Source of the DNA: Schistosoma haematobium
Lineage: Eukaryota; Platyhelminthes; Trematoda; Strigeidida; Schistosomatidae
Direction of reading: 5' to 3'
Length of the DNA: 64,000 nt
NCBI RefSeq assembly: GCF_000699445.3
Contig: NC_067198.1
Coordinates: forward strand, 30,879,536 to 30,943,535
A model generated the notes under the pieces. That model did no database searches. It was not told where the DNA came from and saw nothing but the letters and a program-made list of their open reading frames with translations. Of this stretch, positions 13,700 to 27,008 are shown piece after piece; positions within the stretch are counted from its first letter, which is position 1, and every line of letters begins with the position of its first letter. A program made the translations under genes and the position numbers.

Positions 13700-13734
13700 A
13701 AGGGTTTCTTGCCAACTATAACAAATCGCCTGGC

Positions 13735-13885
13735 ATGTGATGTCTATGGACTATGAATAATGGTCACATTACAACTTGATCGATAGAAACCATCAACCCT
13801 AAGAAGAAGTGGATAAAAACGGCATTGGCTATTACTCAATGGTCGGTCAATTGTGAAAATATGTGCCATTTTAGTATCAAATAAA
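13735..13885 (+). mobile_element. Fragment of the second SINE family
   Basis: Resembles the reverse complement of 22330-22430 (cacattacaacttgatcgatag, then a ggtcggtcaattgtgaa-like arm). It lacks the tRNA and ribozyme parts and lies right after Merlin-derived sequence. Confidence 0.45.
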
Positions 13886-13956
13886 TTTAACTGTCTTTCT
13901 GTTCTCTTTTGCATCTCCATAACCGTTATACTATACTGTGATAAGTGTTGATACAC

Positions 13957-16600
13957 TTCAAATTCTTCAGATGGCTGGTCAATGTTATTTTATAAAATAG
14001 CAATCAGCTGCTTCGTTCATTATATTTCGGCTGTATATCTTTCGTGCGGGGGGGGAGAATAAAATGTAAATGCATTAGGATTTATACATTTAAAGAGAAA
14101 AACAAAAACATTACAATACTTTATTAAGCATATACGTCAGGTTATAAAAACGTAAAAGTAGGATTGATCAAAACCTTTATGTTTTAAAATAAACATCCGC
14201 AAATAGATGGTGCGGATATATTTCATTGAAAATGTGCAATGTATACGTACTGTAAGGAGAGTGGATCTTAATTTTTTTATTTTTAAAATTGCGCAAATGA
14301 GTGGTATGAAATTTTAAACGACATCTTACTCCATTTTGTTCATGAGCTCATTTCAACGAAACTACTTCTCTAAGATAATAAGCTCTGAGACTGCACAACG
14401 GAAAAAACCTTATGTTTTTTGTCATATTTAATACAGATAGCTTGTTAAAACTAAACACATAATCAATCTTTAAAGTAGCAGAATGTCTTATTGACCACGT
14501 AGCAGAGGATTCAATGTCCAACAGACTTGAAAAGATATGCCATTACTAAGTCTTACGGTCGTTGAAAAGATTTAGTTTGTTACATATTACATATGTTGCT
14601 TAAAATACAATGTTTGGCGTGCAATAAATTTATCTAGAGCATATTATCGCTGATTATTCAAGGGTTGACTGAATTATCTAGGTTATAGCCCAGTTCGTAA
14701 GCAAGTAGTCTTTTACGAAAGATTTCATGTGATTCGGTTTATTCTGAAATATTTTAAATGGTTGATTGTCGCCTGTATTTTACCCCGTGTTTTATTTTTG
14801 TCAAAGATGAATATTCTATTTGACTCTGTATTCCTTATTTGTCCTACCAAATGAGCAGATTTTCATAAAGCTGTTACTTAAACTTCTATCACTTTCATTG
14901 TAATGGTCGTTAAAAATGACTAAGAAAAATACCTAGTAGATAACACGACAGAGTGCTTAAACTTCTGGACTTCACTGTTCCAGACGCCTATTTATTTCAA
15001 GGCGTTTTCCTTTGTTAGAATTGTTTTAGTGAACTGAACAAGTTTTTCAACAGTATTTGCTTATCCGTTTTCGTAAAATGTTTAAAATTTGCTGAAACTA
15101 TTTGCTTAGAATATCAAAAAGTACCAACTCAGTGGTTCGTATATTTTTCTACTTTTGTGTCCTTTAGAGAAACTAGAGATGAATAGCACTGAAGGCATAC
15201 AGCGGATGTATTCAACGATAAAATCAAATATCATCGAAGCATGACTGATCAAAAACATTGACGGTTGAATAGTCAATGTTTCGAAATATCATATACACAT
15301 TTTCTAAATATGTATAAGTTAACCGCTTATACAATGGGAATATTGTTTCAATTCTGTAAATAACTTCTGCTTAAAACTCCTAACTGTAATCAAATCAATG
15401 TTATTGGATAAAGCGAGTATTAATATTATTAGTAAGCTATTTTTCCTTGGAACTTTTCACTTACTGGTTTTCCGATCATAATAATTTTCAGTTTTACCGT
15501 TGTTTCATTATTATGAACTTCAGACTATCGTCCACCATGCCAACGGATTACTATAGACCTTTCTCACTGATATCGGTTACAAATCTACTACACTGACTTA
15601 CACAATGAAGTTTCTATCAAAAAAAGTCAGAAAAAGTCATTAAAAAGTTTATCTTTGCTTTAAAGACATCGTTATATTACTGTTAAGTTGAATTTAGTTG
15701 ATAATTCTCACAACTTATTATTTTCTTTCTCTGAAGTTAACAGTCAGTTCGTTTAAGCCCTAGGCATAAGAAAGGTCAAATCCATCTTATCTGTTCAAAA
15801 ATAATTTGTACTTTCGCTATATCTGACCTGTTAATATTATCCAGAGTGGTGTGAATCACGTTGTTTCCTTATTATCTGTTCTCTTTCAGTTTGTCTATTT
15901 AACCTTTATCTTTCATATGTTAACTAGTAAACGTGTAATCAGAGTATTCGAAGTGTATTACATTAATAAAGCACATAACTGATAAAATTCCTCTTATCAC
16001 TTTATTTTCCAAACCTTCTTTAAAGGTTGAAAGAAAAAGATCCACCATTTTTTCTTATTTTCAGAACAATTTCCTTTAACTGTTTAGTTATCTATTCACT
16101 AGAACAGAAAGACAGAAGTGTTTGATTTCGCCAATTATAGTGATTGTTTAAATGACAATGTCTTTTGAATCAGTACTGATCAAAGTATCGCAAATTTATG
16201 TGCATCTACTCATTTATTAGTTTGACAATGAAAAAGATCGATCAAGAATTGTCACTAATAATTTATATTTATCCTTTATTTTTCTCTTTTTTTAACCAAA
16301 AATATGCATATTGAACATTCATACCTTAAAATAATAAATAAATCAGATATCAAATCTGTTCAAAGATCAATAGCCAATAGTTAACTTTATTATTTTTGAT
16401 AGAACAATGTCTTTCATTAAAAAAATGTTTTTAAGATTCAATATCTGTCAATTTTTGTTTTCATTTTGTTCATTGATTAATACCAATGATTCACTAACCT
16501 GTTAATATGAAAGCGGAGGTGGTTGTAGTTTTACTATATGGAAAACCAATGGAAACTAAAACGCTCTGAACATCTGTTTCTTCTATATATATCTTATTAT
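13957..16600. other. AT-rich gene-free DNA
   Basis: Nothing recognisable apart from a short G run near 14048. Confidence 0.6.
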
Positions 16601-16604
16601 TGAC

Positions 16605-16925
16605 AGTCATTATTTACTAACTAGTGAACGACTTCGAGAAGTATATCTCTGTGTTCAAGTGGAAAGCTGTAAGCAGTTGGATTCAAGCATATACAGTACG
16701 TAACAAATAGACATGATGGTGTTTTAATATCAAGAATAGAATGAATTTAGAAATATAAACCATTAGATGCTGAGTTACTGGTTTGAAGGTTAGGCACTGA
16801 AGATCCTCAGTTTGATCCTTAGTGAGGTCCTGGATGCGCAATACAGAGGAATTCCTTGTTACAATGAAACAACTGTTCAGTGCTTCTCGGTTAATAATTG
16901 TTGCCTAACTGAGGTCTTTTGGCGA
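16605..16925 (+). mobile_element. Decayed hammerhead-SINE copy
   Basis: Carries the long 5' leader type (actagtgaacgacttcgag), a weak A box near 16780, a B-box remnant near 16808 and a mutated hammerhead remnant (16845-16885). Strongly diverged. Confidence 0.55.
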
Positions 16926-19604
16926 TAAAAAATCTAAATATCTTATACTAAATAAATTGTGAGGATAAATTAACTTGTTGATAATAACCTATAATACTGA
17001 AAGACTTGATTTCATAAAATATAAAACTTTTTAGACTTAACTTATAGTTCAAGCAATGAAATAACCTTCAAGAATTGCAAGGAAAATTAATTTATTTCAT
17101 CAAAAAATTTTAATTGAAGATTATTGAAAGTAGAAGGGTGTGATTGACATAATTGAAAAGCTTATTGTATTTCATGTAAGTGGCATTCGTCTGTAAAGTA
17201 TATTCGATTAAAATTTTGAATCTAGTCCAATTTCTTTCTTCGCTCCAATTATACGTCAAAATTATCTAAATAGATATATCCTCTAAACGCACATGAGTGA
17301 TACAATATTAAAGAAATCTGATCTGACAAACCACCGAAAATGTTTATTCATGGAACTAAATGAACGTTAATGATAAACTGCACAATTTTCAGCTAATTAG
17401 CTTTATTCGCTAAAACAGTTTGTTTACACTAGGCAGTTGGCTAACCTATAGGCAGGGGAGCATAAATTTTAATTACAAATAGAATATTGAAAGGTACTGA
17501 ATTTCATTCAAGACAGAAACTATCCAAAGTGTGTATGTGCACGCGAACTATTAAAATATTCTTTGGTATTTACAGTTTACATTGGGATATCTGTTCAATA
17601 AATAAAGAAAATAATAAAAATGACTAGTTAAACGACATATATGAAGATAATCAGTTGCAGCCATCCATAATAAAATAAGCATACCATTCAAGTAGAATTA
17701 GATTCCTCATCACTGGCACACTAGAATGGCTATTTTTTAACTGCATCAAGAATATTCTAATTTAGAAATTAGAAACAAAATGAAATGAACTGTTATGACT
17801 TTATACTTTTCTGAATACAGTCTACACTTATCCAACACAGTAATAAAAAGCAACGTGTGGATGATTTAAACTTCAGACTGGAATAAGAGGTTATTTATTC
17901 TACACGATTAGTCATTTCTATTCATTTAAGTGAAATAATAATTAACTGAACCAAGGAAATAGCGTATCGTTAGTTAATCAACATACATCATAAACATTTT
18001 GAGATGGTGGAGAAGATTTGCAACTGCGGTAAACGATTTTTTGTGGAGTTTCGTTGGATCGTTTAGTCATGGAGTTTTCATAGTTCTTCTGAACAACATC
18101 ATTAGCACAAACTTCAGGTTCATGTCAAGTAGTTTTCAAATGTTTTATTGAAATAGTGATCCATTTAAAATGATTATACTTCAAACCATATTTTATCATA
18201 ACAATCAGAATATTCGAGACTACAAAATTAGATATGGCATAAAAGTTAGCTCAAGGTGTTTGCATGGATCTTTATGTGTTATCGTGGTATTTGTTGATAT
18301 TGTTCAAAAGTAAACACTAGAGCTAGTCATTGAGCCCAAACTGTTATTTTTAAAGCATAAACGCTTATTTAAACGCTTTCTATGGTGAAATAATGCACTA
18401 AGTGGTAGGATGATAGTACTACCAGAGAGATTTATTAGTGAACATGAACGAGAATATTGGTCTTGTGTATAAGGTTTTCGCAAAAAGTACACTCAGGTGC
18501 ACATCATAGTTAAATGTGTCCATAAAGTTCAGGTTCCCTGTTAGTTGTGTGAGCATCTGTATGACCAAGGTAGATATACAGTTTATTGGTTACAACAATT
18601 TCCGGCACAATTATGTTGTTCTGAAGTCTGCAGCTGCATTGCATTGTTATTAGGATAGAACACAGAAGAACAGTGTTTATTTTGTTAGTGGACGTCATGA
18701 GTACGTGTCATCCTCAATTATCAGAATTATGCTATTCTTACACACTGGAACTTTTTAAATCCATCCCGTGTTGAAAACTTGTGAGATAGGATTGTCTGTC
18801 AAAAAGCATCTGTTAGGTTGGTTGAAATAATCTTAAAAGTACTTAACTCAGTATTACTACTGAATAAATGGAGAAAAATTATGACAATCATAAAAGGACG
18901 AAATTAACTCACCTACTGCTAACCACAAGTTGACAACAAAAAAGTGAAATATAAAGGTTTTCTTCAGCTGAAACGCAGACAAAAACACACAGTACATATT
19001 TATATGTCATTCGACATTTTCTGAAATATACAGGTCTCCTAAAGACAAACAGACCATGAAGTTAAGCTAGTCTACAAACACGCTGCAGATACCATGTAAT
19101 TCAAATAGGAAATGAACGCCTTGTGTTAAACCGCTCAAGGCTGCTGAATCGAAGAAAACAGTAATTTCAATTACAAGCTAGCTTTTATCCTGTGCCCACA
19201 ATTATAATAATAGTTATGATTAATCAACCTAAATATACACTTAAAATCACATTGGTAGTTGCAGTCAGTCCAGCATAATAAAATAAAATTTCAAATGTTT
19301 GAAAGCTGATACACATACATGTTACTCTGATTACATGAAACATTGGTGACTTTACACAGTAAACTAAAATATTTACACTAATTGGTGAACACACAAACTA
19401 ACAACCAAGACTAGAACATTTAACAAATATTAAATGTATTTAATATTGTTTTGTTATATTATATCGGATATTGGTGTGAACATATGTAATAAATATGTCT
19501 GAAACCTTACTGTTTAGAATAAATTTACACATTTTACCGTGTACAAATTACTTTCAAACTTATTCATAATTACCAGTGTAGGGTTGTGAAGATTGTTGAT
19601 TTTT
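16926..19604. other. AT-rich DNA with an unexplained complex stretch
   Basis: 18000-18720 is less AT-rich and has two minus-strand open frames of 62 codons. It could be an old repeat, but nothing is recognised. Confidence 0.45.
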
Positions 19605-19803
19605 GATTGAGATCATAAATTAATCAGTGTTAGACCACCGGTGGAAGTTTGGAAGCACCGGACGGCCGTCTTGTCCTAGTACGGGACTCCTCAGCATTGT
19701 GCATCCACGAGCCCACATACGGGATATAAACCCAGGACCTTCGGTCTCGTGCTTAAACGCTTAACCTTTAGACCACTGGGTCGCCATCCAACGATGTTAA
19801 CTG
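19605..19803 (-). mobile_element. Hammerhead-SINE copy, minus strand
   Basis: On the minus strand it has A box tggtctaaaggttaagcg, B box gggtttatatcc and core CTGAGGA with a good stem II, but the invariant GAAA reads AAGA, so the ribozyme is probably dead. Confidence 0.75.
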
Positions 19804-21189
19804 TTTAAAATAGTGTCAAATATCAAAAGTATCTAGAAGAACTACAGAATTGTTGTCGAATCAATTATAATAAAACTGGAAATTGAAACATCCAGAGATA
19901 TTATTTTGAGTTATAGCATGTAAATTAATCTTTTAATAGTATAACTTATGAACAATGGTACAGCATAGCTTCACGATAATATATTCGCTAATATGTTACA
20001 TCAAATTTTTGAAAACCATTTTGTTAACTGGCCATGTTACAGACTCAAATCTGGATAACGGCACAACTTTTATACCTGAATTTTCATTCACTGAATTTCA
20101 TGTATATCATGAGTAAGGATTCGATGATGAACAAATTATCAATAATCACTTACCATTATACAGTTTTTGCAATATGTTAATACATTAAAACAGTAAAAAC
20201 ATTTGCAATAACATTTCTGCACTGATTTTAGTCACTTATAAGTAGTTTCTTTTTCTTTCAAAACCCTTTAATCATGACAATAAGCCTCAGTTTCTGATGT
20301 AACATTTACACATTATTAATTAGTCGGTGTTAACTAGTGGTATAAATGAGTATAACATATATACGTCTTTTGTGTATTTCTCACCAGTCATGTTTCTCAC
20401 TTGAAATTACTTGAAAACTTTAGATTTTATAATACTTTGATTCAAAATGAATATATCTTGTTTAGTAATTACTGATTTGGACAAAACTTTGGCCAGTATA
20501 AAGAGAAGTGAACTACCTCCACAGTTATTCCCAACTTCATTAATGATACATAGTAGATTATTGAGAGCCTCAGTAAAACACAATTAGTTCAGAAATTACA
20601 AGCATATGAATAAATTTGTAAGAGTTTTGGTAATTTAATCAGAGTAACATCATAACCTCAAAGCATCGGTGAGCATACATTTCTAAAAAATACTATGGAA
20701 GAATGAAGCTTTGGTTCTAAAATCTGTTAGCTATCTAAGAATATAACAGATTTGTTTCACATTACCACATCATTTTTATTATTTAATAGTAAGATGTATG
20801 TAATGAAATGCAACAACTTTTCTGCCTAACCAAAAAATAACTCGATTGTGTATCCAAACTTGATTTTGGAGATTCAGAGATGGTTGATGAGAAATACTGG
20901 TTTGGTATCTGATGTTATACACCAATAAAGTATTTATTCAGCTTCAGTAAAATCCATAAAAATCCTAAGATTTCAGAACTTAGTTTTCACAGCTACAATT
21001 ATCGCTTATCTGAATAAGTCACAGTTCACCTCCTGAAAGATTTATTTCAATTTGTAAACAACCCACTGAATTTCTAAAAGCATTATCATTCAGTTATGGT
21101 CTCAACTTATTGTATAACCTGGAAATGATGAAATGTATTTGAAGTATCTTAGTGTAGAGCGATTTCTGCATAGAAGAAATTGAAGGAAG
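19804..21189. other. AT-rich gene-free DNA
   Basis: Nothing recognisable. Confidence 0.6.
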
Positions 21190-21645
21190 TTGACAGAAAA
21201 ACCTATACCTAGGTTCTGTGTAATTTGGCTAGCGTCAGCAAGATGTAACCGTCGTCTCCTAAGAATTGTTGCTCCCTGATGGATCTGACCCCATGTAACC
21301 TAGCTTCATAGTCAGAAAGTTTACTACTGGTCTATTTGGGCAGCGACTAGCCCTTCGTAAAAATGAGATGTATTTACAATTGATCAATCATTAAGCAGTC
21401 ATCAGTATCATGTATATCCACTTCTTCTTATGACTGGTTGAAATCTGACAAGCCAATTACGATGTGGTCATTAGTCTAAATGACTCAACATCCTAGACAC
21501 TAAATTGAGATGTAATGTGGAGTGTCAGTTCCCTCACGTTTCTAGATACAACTTGTTTAGATTAGTTATCATACTGTAACTTGATCGATAGAATTTGATC
21601 GCTACCCAGTGATCAATTAATTATAAACTATTCTCCATATTCCAC
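21190..21645 (-). mobile_element. Decayed copy of the second tRNA-derived SINE
   Basis: Colinear with the element at 22122-22545 (shared aatttggct-cgtcagcaag, acaattgatcaatca and cttgatcgatag segments) but strongly diverged. The hammerhead core reads CTGACGC and is broken. Confidence 0.65.
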
Positions 21646-22121
21646 AACACTGAATTTTGACTTCAGTTCTTAATAAGTATTTTATATTACTAACTTGTTA
21701 AAATAACACTAAATAATAATCAGATTATTACCATAATAATTCATCTGTATTAAGTAATTATTCACATTAATAGTTCTAATGCATAGGTACTAAATTCATA
21801 AATTCCAACATTCTTATTATAACCCTAATTTATCATTACAAAAAAGAAATCAATTTTATGGTTAAGGTCAACTTGAAGATCATAAAATCTCAAATCTACA
21901 TATGATACTTTTTTATGCTTGTTACTAGATTATGTACAAATACAATATAAAAAGTAAAGGTGTTAATTGTCTTTATAATTAACCTTCTAAATGAACTATA
22001 AACATATTTGGATTTATAAATAATTTGTTGTGCATTTAAACTATTTTTTCATCTCTATTACATGAATTGTTAAATACATATCACTATGAATAGGAAAAAA
22101 ACGAATGGAGAATGACTTTTA

Positions 22122-22545
22122 GATAAGATGGTGACTAGAGGTAGACAACAGGAAACCCTGGATCTAGGTTTCGTGCTACTTGGCATTCGTCAGCAAGGTG
22201 TACCTGTAATCTTGAGGGAACTGATGCTCCCCGACGGATTCGATCCTGTTTCATCCACCTTCACAGTCAGAGACATTACCACTGAGCTATCCGGGCCACG
22301 ACTGACCTCCTGTAGGACTGACATGTATTTACAATTGATTGATCACTGGGTGGTGATCAGTGTTATGTATATCAGGTCCTTCTTAATGTAGATCGAATCC
22401 TATCGACCAAGTTGCAATGTGGCCACTAGTCTAGGTGACTCCAAATTGCGTGCACTATGTTGAGATAAGACGGTAGAATTCGATCAACACTAAGAAAGAC
22501 CTGGCATACATGACACTGATTACCACCCAGTAATCAATCAATTGT
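22122..22545 (-). mobile_element. Second tRNA-derived SINE with hammerhead, minus strand
   Basis: Bounded by a perfect 13-base repeat agaatgactttta (22109-22121 and 22546-22558). On the minus strand it has the tRNA-like head tagctcagtggtaatgtc, a B box ggatcgaatcc and a hammerhead at 22156-22198. The minus-strand 5' half contains an inverted repeat of about 75 bases (22333-22409 with 22466-22545). Its sequence differs from the copies around it, so it is a separate family. Confidence 0.8.
22156..22198 (-). ncRNA. Hammerhead ribozyme motif, minus strand
   Basis: Read on the minus strand: stem I ccttg pairs with caggg (one G-U), core CTGACGA, stem II tgc/gca preceded by one A-C mismatch, GAAA and cleavage triplet ATC. 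All invariant core bases are present. Confidence 0.6.
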
Positions 22546-22581
22546 AGAATGACTTTTAATTTAACAAACAAATCATTTATT

Positions 22582-22880
22582 GTCGGAATGGAGTTTTATT
22601 GGATATTGTAGTAACCATGTCTGTTGTAGGAGCAGTTACCCACTGAAAACGTTGATAGACGGTCGAGCAATATCGTGGATTAGTTGAAGTTAGACATTAA
22701 CACCTTTGGATGACTGCTCAGTGGTCTAGAGGTTAGGCATTCGCGCGCGAGATAGAAGTTCCTGGATTCCAATCCTGAATGCAGTGCTGAGTAGTCCCAT
22801 AATGAAACGAAACGGTTTTCCAGTAAATCCAGGTTTTCCATGGTGGTCTAGCTTTAATTCACTCATGAATTCAACTATTA
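22582..22880 (+). mobile_element. Hammerhead-SINE copy with target-site duplication
   Basis: Near-perfect flanking repeat aaatc(a/g)tttatt (22570-22581 and 22881-22892). A box tggtctagaggttaggc near 22722 and a B-box remnant near 22768. The hammerhead core reads CTGAGTA, with an invariant G replaced. Confidence 0.8.
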
Positions 22881-23257
22881 AAATCGTTTATTAAAAATGT
22901 AACGAATCAATGTACAATCTGAACAGTTCAACTAAAAAGTTGATGTAATTTTCTTTTTCCTTTTTTTCAGTAATGGAATAACAAACTATACATAGTAATC
23001 AATATTTAAAAGATAAATTTTTCAATTTTTAAAGACTCAGTAAGATATTTTTCACACTTTACAATCAGTCCACATAGACATCCCCTAAAATACTTTTAAT
23101 TTTAACATAACGAATTCAATGTATTTTAATTTTCTATCTTGGTTATTAAACTAAGTTTACCAAAGGTAATTAGTTCAGAGCTTCTCACTACATGGTTTAC
23201 TTTAATGTTTCCCATAAATTTGTAATTTTTCAAGTTTAGAAAATCAGCTTGAAAAGA

Positions 23258-23484
23258 TATAATGAACAAGAACACAAATGGGGACAGTCGAATATATTTG
23301 AACACAAAATTATAGAATTTCTTGGTAAAATTTGAGGACTACACAGTAAATACATCGTTCGCTTCAGACTTCATTGTTCTTTGGTTTCAACACCAACCAT
23401 TCTCTGTTCTCGTTCTCTTTTCTTTGATCTTCTTAACCTTCTGCCGCCAGGTATTTCACTTTCGATTGATGATACATACATTAC
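23258..23484 (+). repeat. 281-bp LTR-like repeat, 3' truncated copy
   Basis: Starts tataatgaacaagaacac and contains the family's gacttcattgttctt block. Diverged, and lacks the CACA end. Confidence 0.6.
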
Positions 23485-23762
23485 AAAAGAAAAAATTTTG
23501 TTGTATAGTTTTTCTGAAACATAAACCTTCCACCTTAGAATAATTACAGTTAGAATCGCGCAGTGACAATACATGATATGAAAATTCCCTACCGTACTAA
23601 CTCTTTTAAATGAAACTTTAAATAGGTTGAAACAGTTTTCATTTATCAAGAAAGAATATACAAATTACTTAGCGTATCCGCAGTAATTTTAGTTTTAACT
23701 AGACACATAGATTCTATCATTTTTGAAGTAAAACTATTTTGATTATAATCAGACATCTACAG

Positions 23763-24051
23763 CCGAGGCTATAATTTATGGACGAACTAACCAGATTTAA
23801 GATTAAAGGTTTTGAATTTTTGGCTCGAAATTTATTCGTCCATGTGGCTAAATAGTATTTTGGTATTATTATCTTATGTCATTTTGTGATAAAAACCCTA
23901 AATCTAATTCTTAACTCTAACGTCCAACTGTAAATCCTAATCTAATCCCTCATATCAATTTGTAACTCTCTTTTATCTTTAGTAAGTCAATATTCACAAG
24001 GTCACTTTAGTATTATTCGAAGGTGGTCCACAAATTACGGTCTCGTCGTAA
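23763..24051. mobile_element. Merlin-related MITE
   Basis: The ends cgaggctataatttatggac and gtccacaaattacggtctcg form an imperfect terminal inverted repeat like that of the Merlin element at 12.9 kb. The inside is noncoding and runs of related aaccctaaatctaa sequence occur. Confidence 0.6.
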
Positions 24052-25704
24052 CGATACTTAAGATATTTAATTCCCTTATATCTAGTTATTTGGAAATGTA
24101 GTTTACAGAATACTAAAGCTAATCAATATAGTGATAAGCATATCAGTTTATTGTGAAATTGTTTTTCGATAATTGATTTCTGTTATAGGAAACCTAATAG
24201 AATAGTTAAATATTCACTTATAACATTCATTTTCATTCTTCATTACCAATCTATCAATTGAAAAGTGATTCATATTTTATATAGAAGTAATATTTCTAGC
24301 TTAAGAACGTATATTTATTTAGTCAGTACACTGAATAGTGTTTTTTTTTCAACTGAGATTTAAGGCTTGTTTATATGAATAAAACTACTAGTTAAATAAT
24401 ATTAGTAGTTTCAATATTTTGTCAAATTAACTAAATCATTGTAAAAAGTATAAACTCCAAGTTCATTTATTGTTGAATTAATTTATTCAGTAACATACTC
24501 AACATTAGAGTTTAAAATGTTAAAAGACGTTTAAAAAAATGATAAGTTCTTTTAATTATGAAATATCTACATCTATTGAAGCCTTCAACGAACCTAATGA
24601 ATATTGTCAAACTAATTTTGATCAAGTAAGCTATGTCATGATCAAGATTGTACATTAAGTAAGCTTATTGTTTATTTAATATTAAGGAAGTCTGAATTAG
24701 ACGATTGACTGTATTATCTGGAGTGAATTGGAAACTAGTGAAATGAAAGGTAATTGGTTATTTATTTCGTAAATATAAAGAACTAAAAGAGAAAACAGAC
24801 AGATAATCTTATCAACTGGTTACAAAGTAAGAAAATATTTAAGTAGCAATATGATAATAATACAACAAGGTATTGCACCGTGCAGTCTGAACTCGGAGCT
24901 CCCAAGCGAACTAACAAATTGGTAAGGAATCTGGTATTCATAAATTGTAAATCTTTATCTCTCTTTAGTGGATTGGTTTGATTTTGTTGTCTAAAATACC
25001 AAAATTGGTGAAGTATTGAAGGACTTCCATGTAGACTGACCTACAAAATCCTCTTGACGATAGTGTTTGTTCTAGATGAGCTAACCTTATCAAACTAGGT
25101 TACTAGCAATTCTTACATTTGTATTTCTTCGGAAATTCTACCACCCTTCGGCAACAATTAAAGGAGATATTTTCAACATTGCAAAAGTAAAAATTACTGG
25201 GCTATTCACAATAATTTGTAAACTGGACTGATTAAACTCTCAGTTACTAAGCTATTCGTTGAGATAATGTTTGAAATATGTTGCACATAAATAATGATAT
25301 TACCAGTTTTGAGTGAAATTAAATGCCTATGAGAGATCTTGACAGGGAGATTGATGCTTAGTTATCCACTTTGAAAGAACACAAAACATTACTGTAAACA
25401 TTTATTTATTTTCACACCATTATTACAATTCTGACCGTTTATTTTCAACTATTTTATTTTTCCAATAATGTATGTATAAAATGACTGTAAACAGTAAGGC
25501 TCCACTTTGATCGTACCAACTTTCTGAAGCATAACATCATTTTTATATCTGATTCTGTTAAGAAATGAATCACTTGGAAGGTTAGCAATTTGTAAACATT
25601 CATTTTATAAAATAAATAAAATTTATCAATTTGTCAGTAATAACCAATCACTGCCATACTGTGCTGTGACTCTGAACATATTAATTTTCCAAAATTTTAT
25701 ATAC
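24052..25704. other. AT-rich gene-free DNA
   Basis: Nothing recognisable. Confidence 0.6.
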
Positions 25705-26038
25705 AATGTCCGAGAGATGATGCGACACAGTGGCTAGAGACGTTATCAGATATGGCTCAGAATAGGAGCCAGTGGCGATCCTGCTGTAACTTTCTTTTAC
25801 TTTCTTCATAAAAAGTGGTTGTTTCTTCCTTATCTGAAAGATCTCTTCTGATTGTACGTTTCTGTTTCCCCCATTATTATTATTACACTACCATACACTA
25901 ATCTGTTCGTTATTGTCCTTTTTTAACACTCCTTACCTTCTTTTTTTTCCTTCTCTTTGAATTCTCATTGTTTTTTGTGGAGCATATACATTTGGTGCCC
26001 TCTTGTACCAATATTAATGTGTTCAAATAAATAAATAT
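25705..26038 (+). mobile_element. RTE-like non-LTR retrotransposon 3' end
   Basis: The last 32 codons of an ORF (25713-25811, ending QWRSCCNFLLLSS) are followed by a 3' UTR with ggtgccctcttgtaccaata and an aaataaataaat tail. The ORF ending and the UTR resemble schistosome RTE-clade LINEs. 5' truncated; transcribed rightwards. Confidence 0.7.
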
Positions 26039-27008
26039 ACGTCCTGTTGGAGGTAGTCAATTAGAATTAAATCTAATTCCATAGATCCATTTCAGTTGGC
26101 TTCAGTCACTGAATATTAAAACAAAATAATTGCGTATGTATTGCTTTTTGACTAGTACTTACAAGTTTTTTTCATCTGCATATCTAATAGTATGTTTTAA
26201 ATGAACATTTCATCTGATTCTGTTTATATCACAGTATTTATTATTATTTACTTGTATTAATGTGTAATGGCTTACACTTAGGGTACAAGTATGGCATGTG
26301 CTACTTATGCTGACAAATATAAGTATTATGTATCAAGAATTAAAAGTAAGGTTCTTACAAACAGAAGAAGAACATGAAGAAAAGAGAGAAAAAAAGCAGA
26401 AGCACTACAAATGGTAACAGTAACAAAAGAATGATGGAGCTTGTAGTAGACAATTCAAGGATGATGTTCCAATAATATATTCAATGCATTATTTTCATAT
26501 TTTATAAATTCAGAATGCGATTATACTTAATACCCTACTAAAATCTTGATTCATTATACAGGCACCAAACTTTATCTGATAAATTAAATAGTCTATTACA
26601 AAGCATTCAATTCTATGAAAATAATTTTGAAGTAATTTTAAACAAACTAACATTCTTTAGTCAAATAATTAACCCTTTTTCTTAAATATATAAGACAAAA
26701 CATCACCTAGCACATATTATCTGTAGTTCCATTAGTTCAGAAATGATTTATACCCTAAAATCTGACGTATCATTTTAAAGCCTTTAAATTATAACGAATA
26801 GTTATCTTAAAATTAAATAAATAATATCATTGAGAACATCTATGTTTTATTGTCAAATATTTTAATGATCCATAAATCAGTGATTTATACATTTATATAT
26901 ATATCCTTTTCTTTATCAAATAAATCATGTTTATTCTTTATAGAATATATTTTATTTATGCATAGCATTTAGTCATTTAATAAGATTCTCCAACTTCTTG
27001 TGTATATC
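26039..27008. other. AT-rich gene-free DNA
   Basis: Nothing recognisable. Confidence 0.6.

Noticed and set aside
22128..22391. 87-codon plus-strand frame
   Set aside because: It is antisense to a tRNA-derived SINE.
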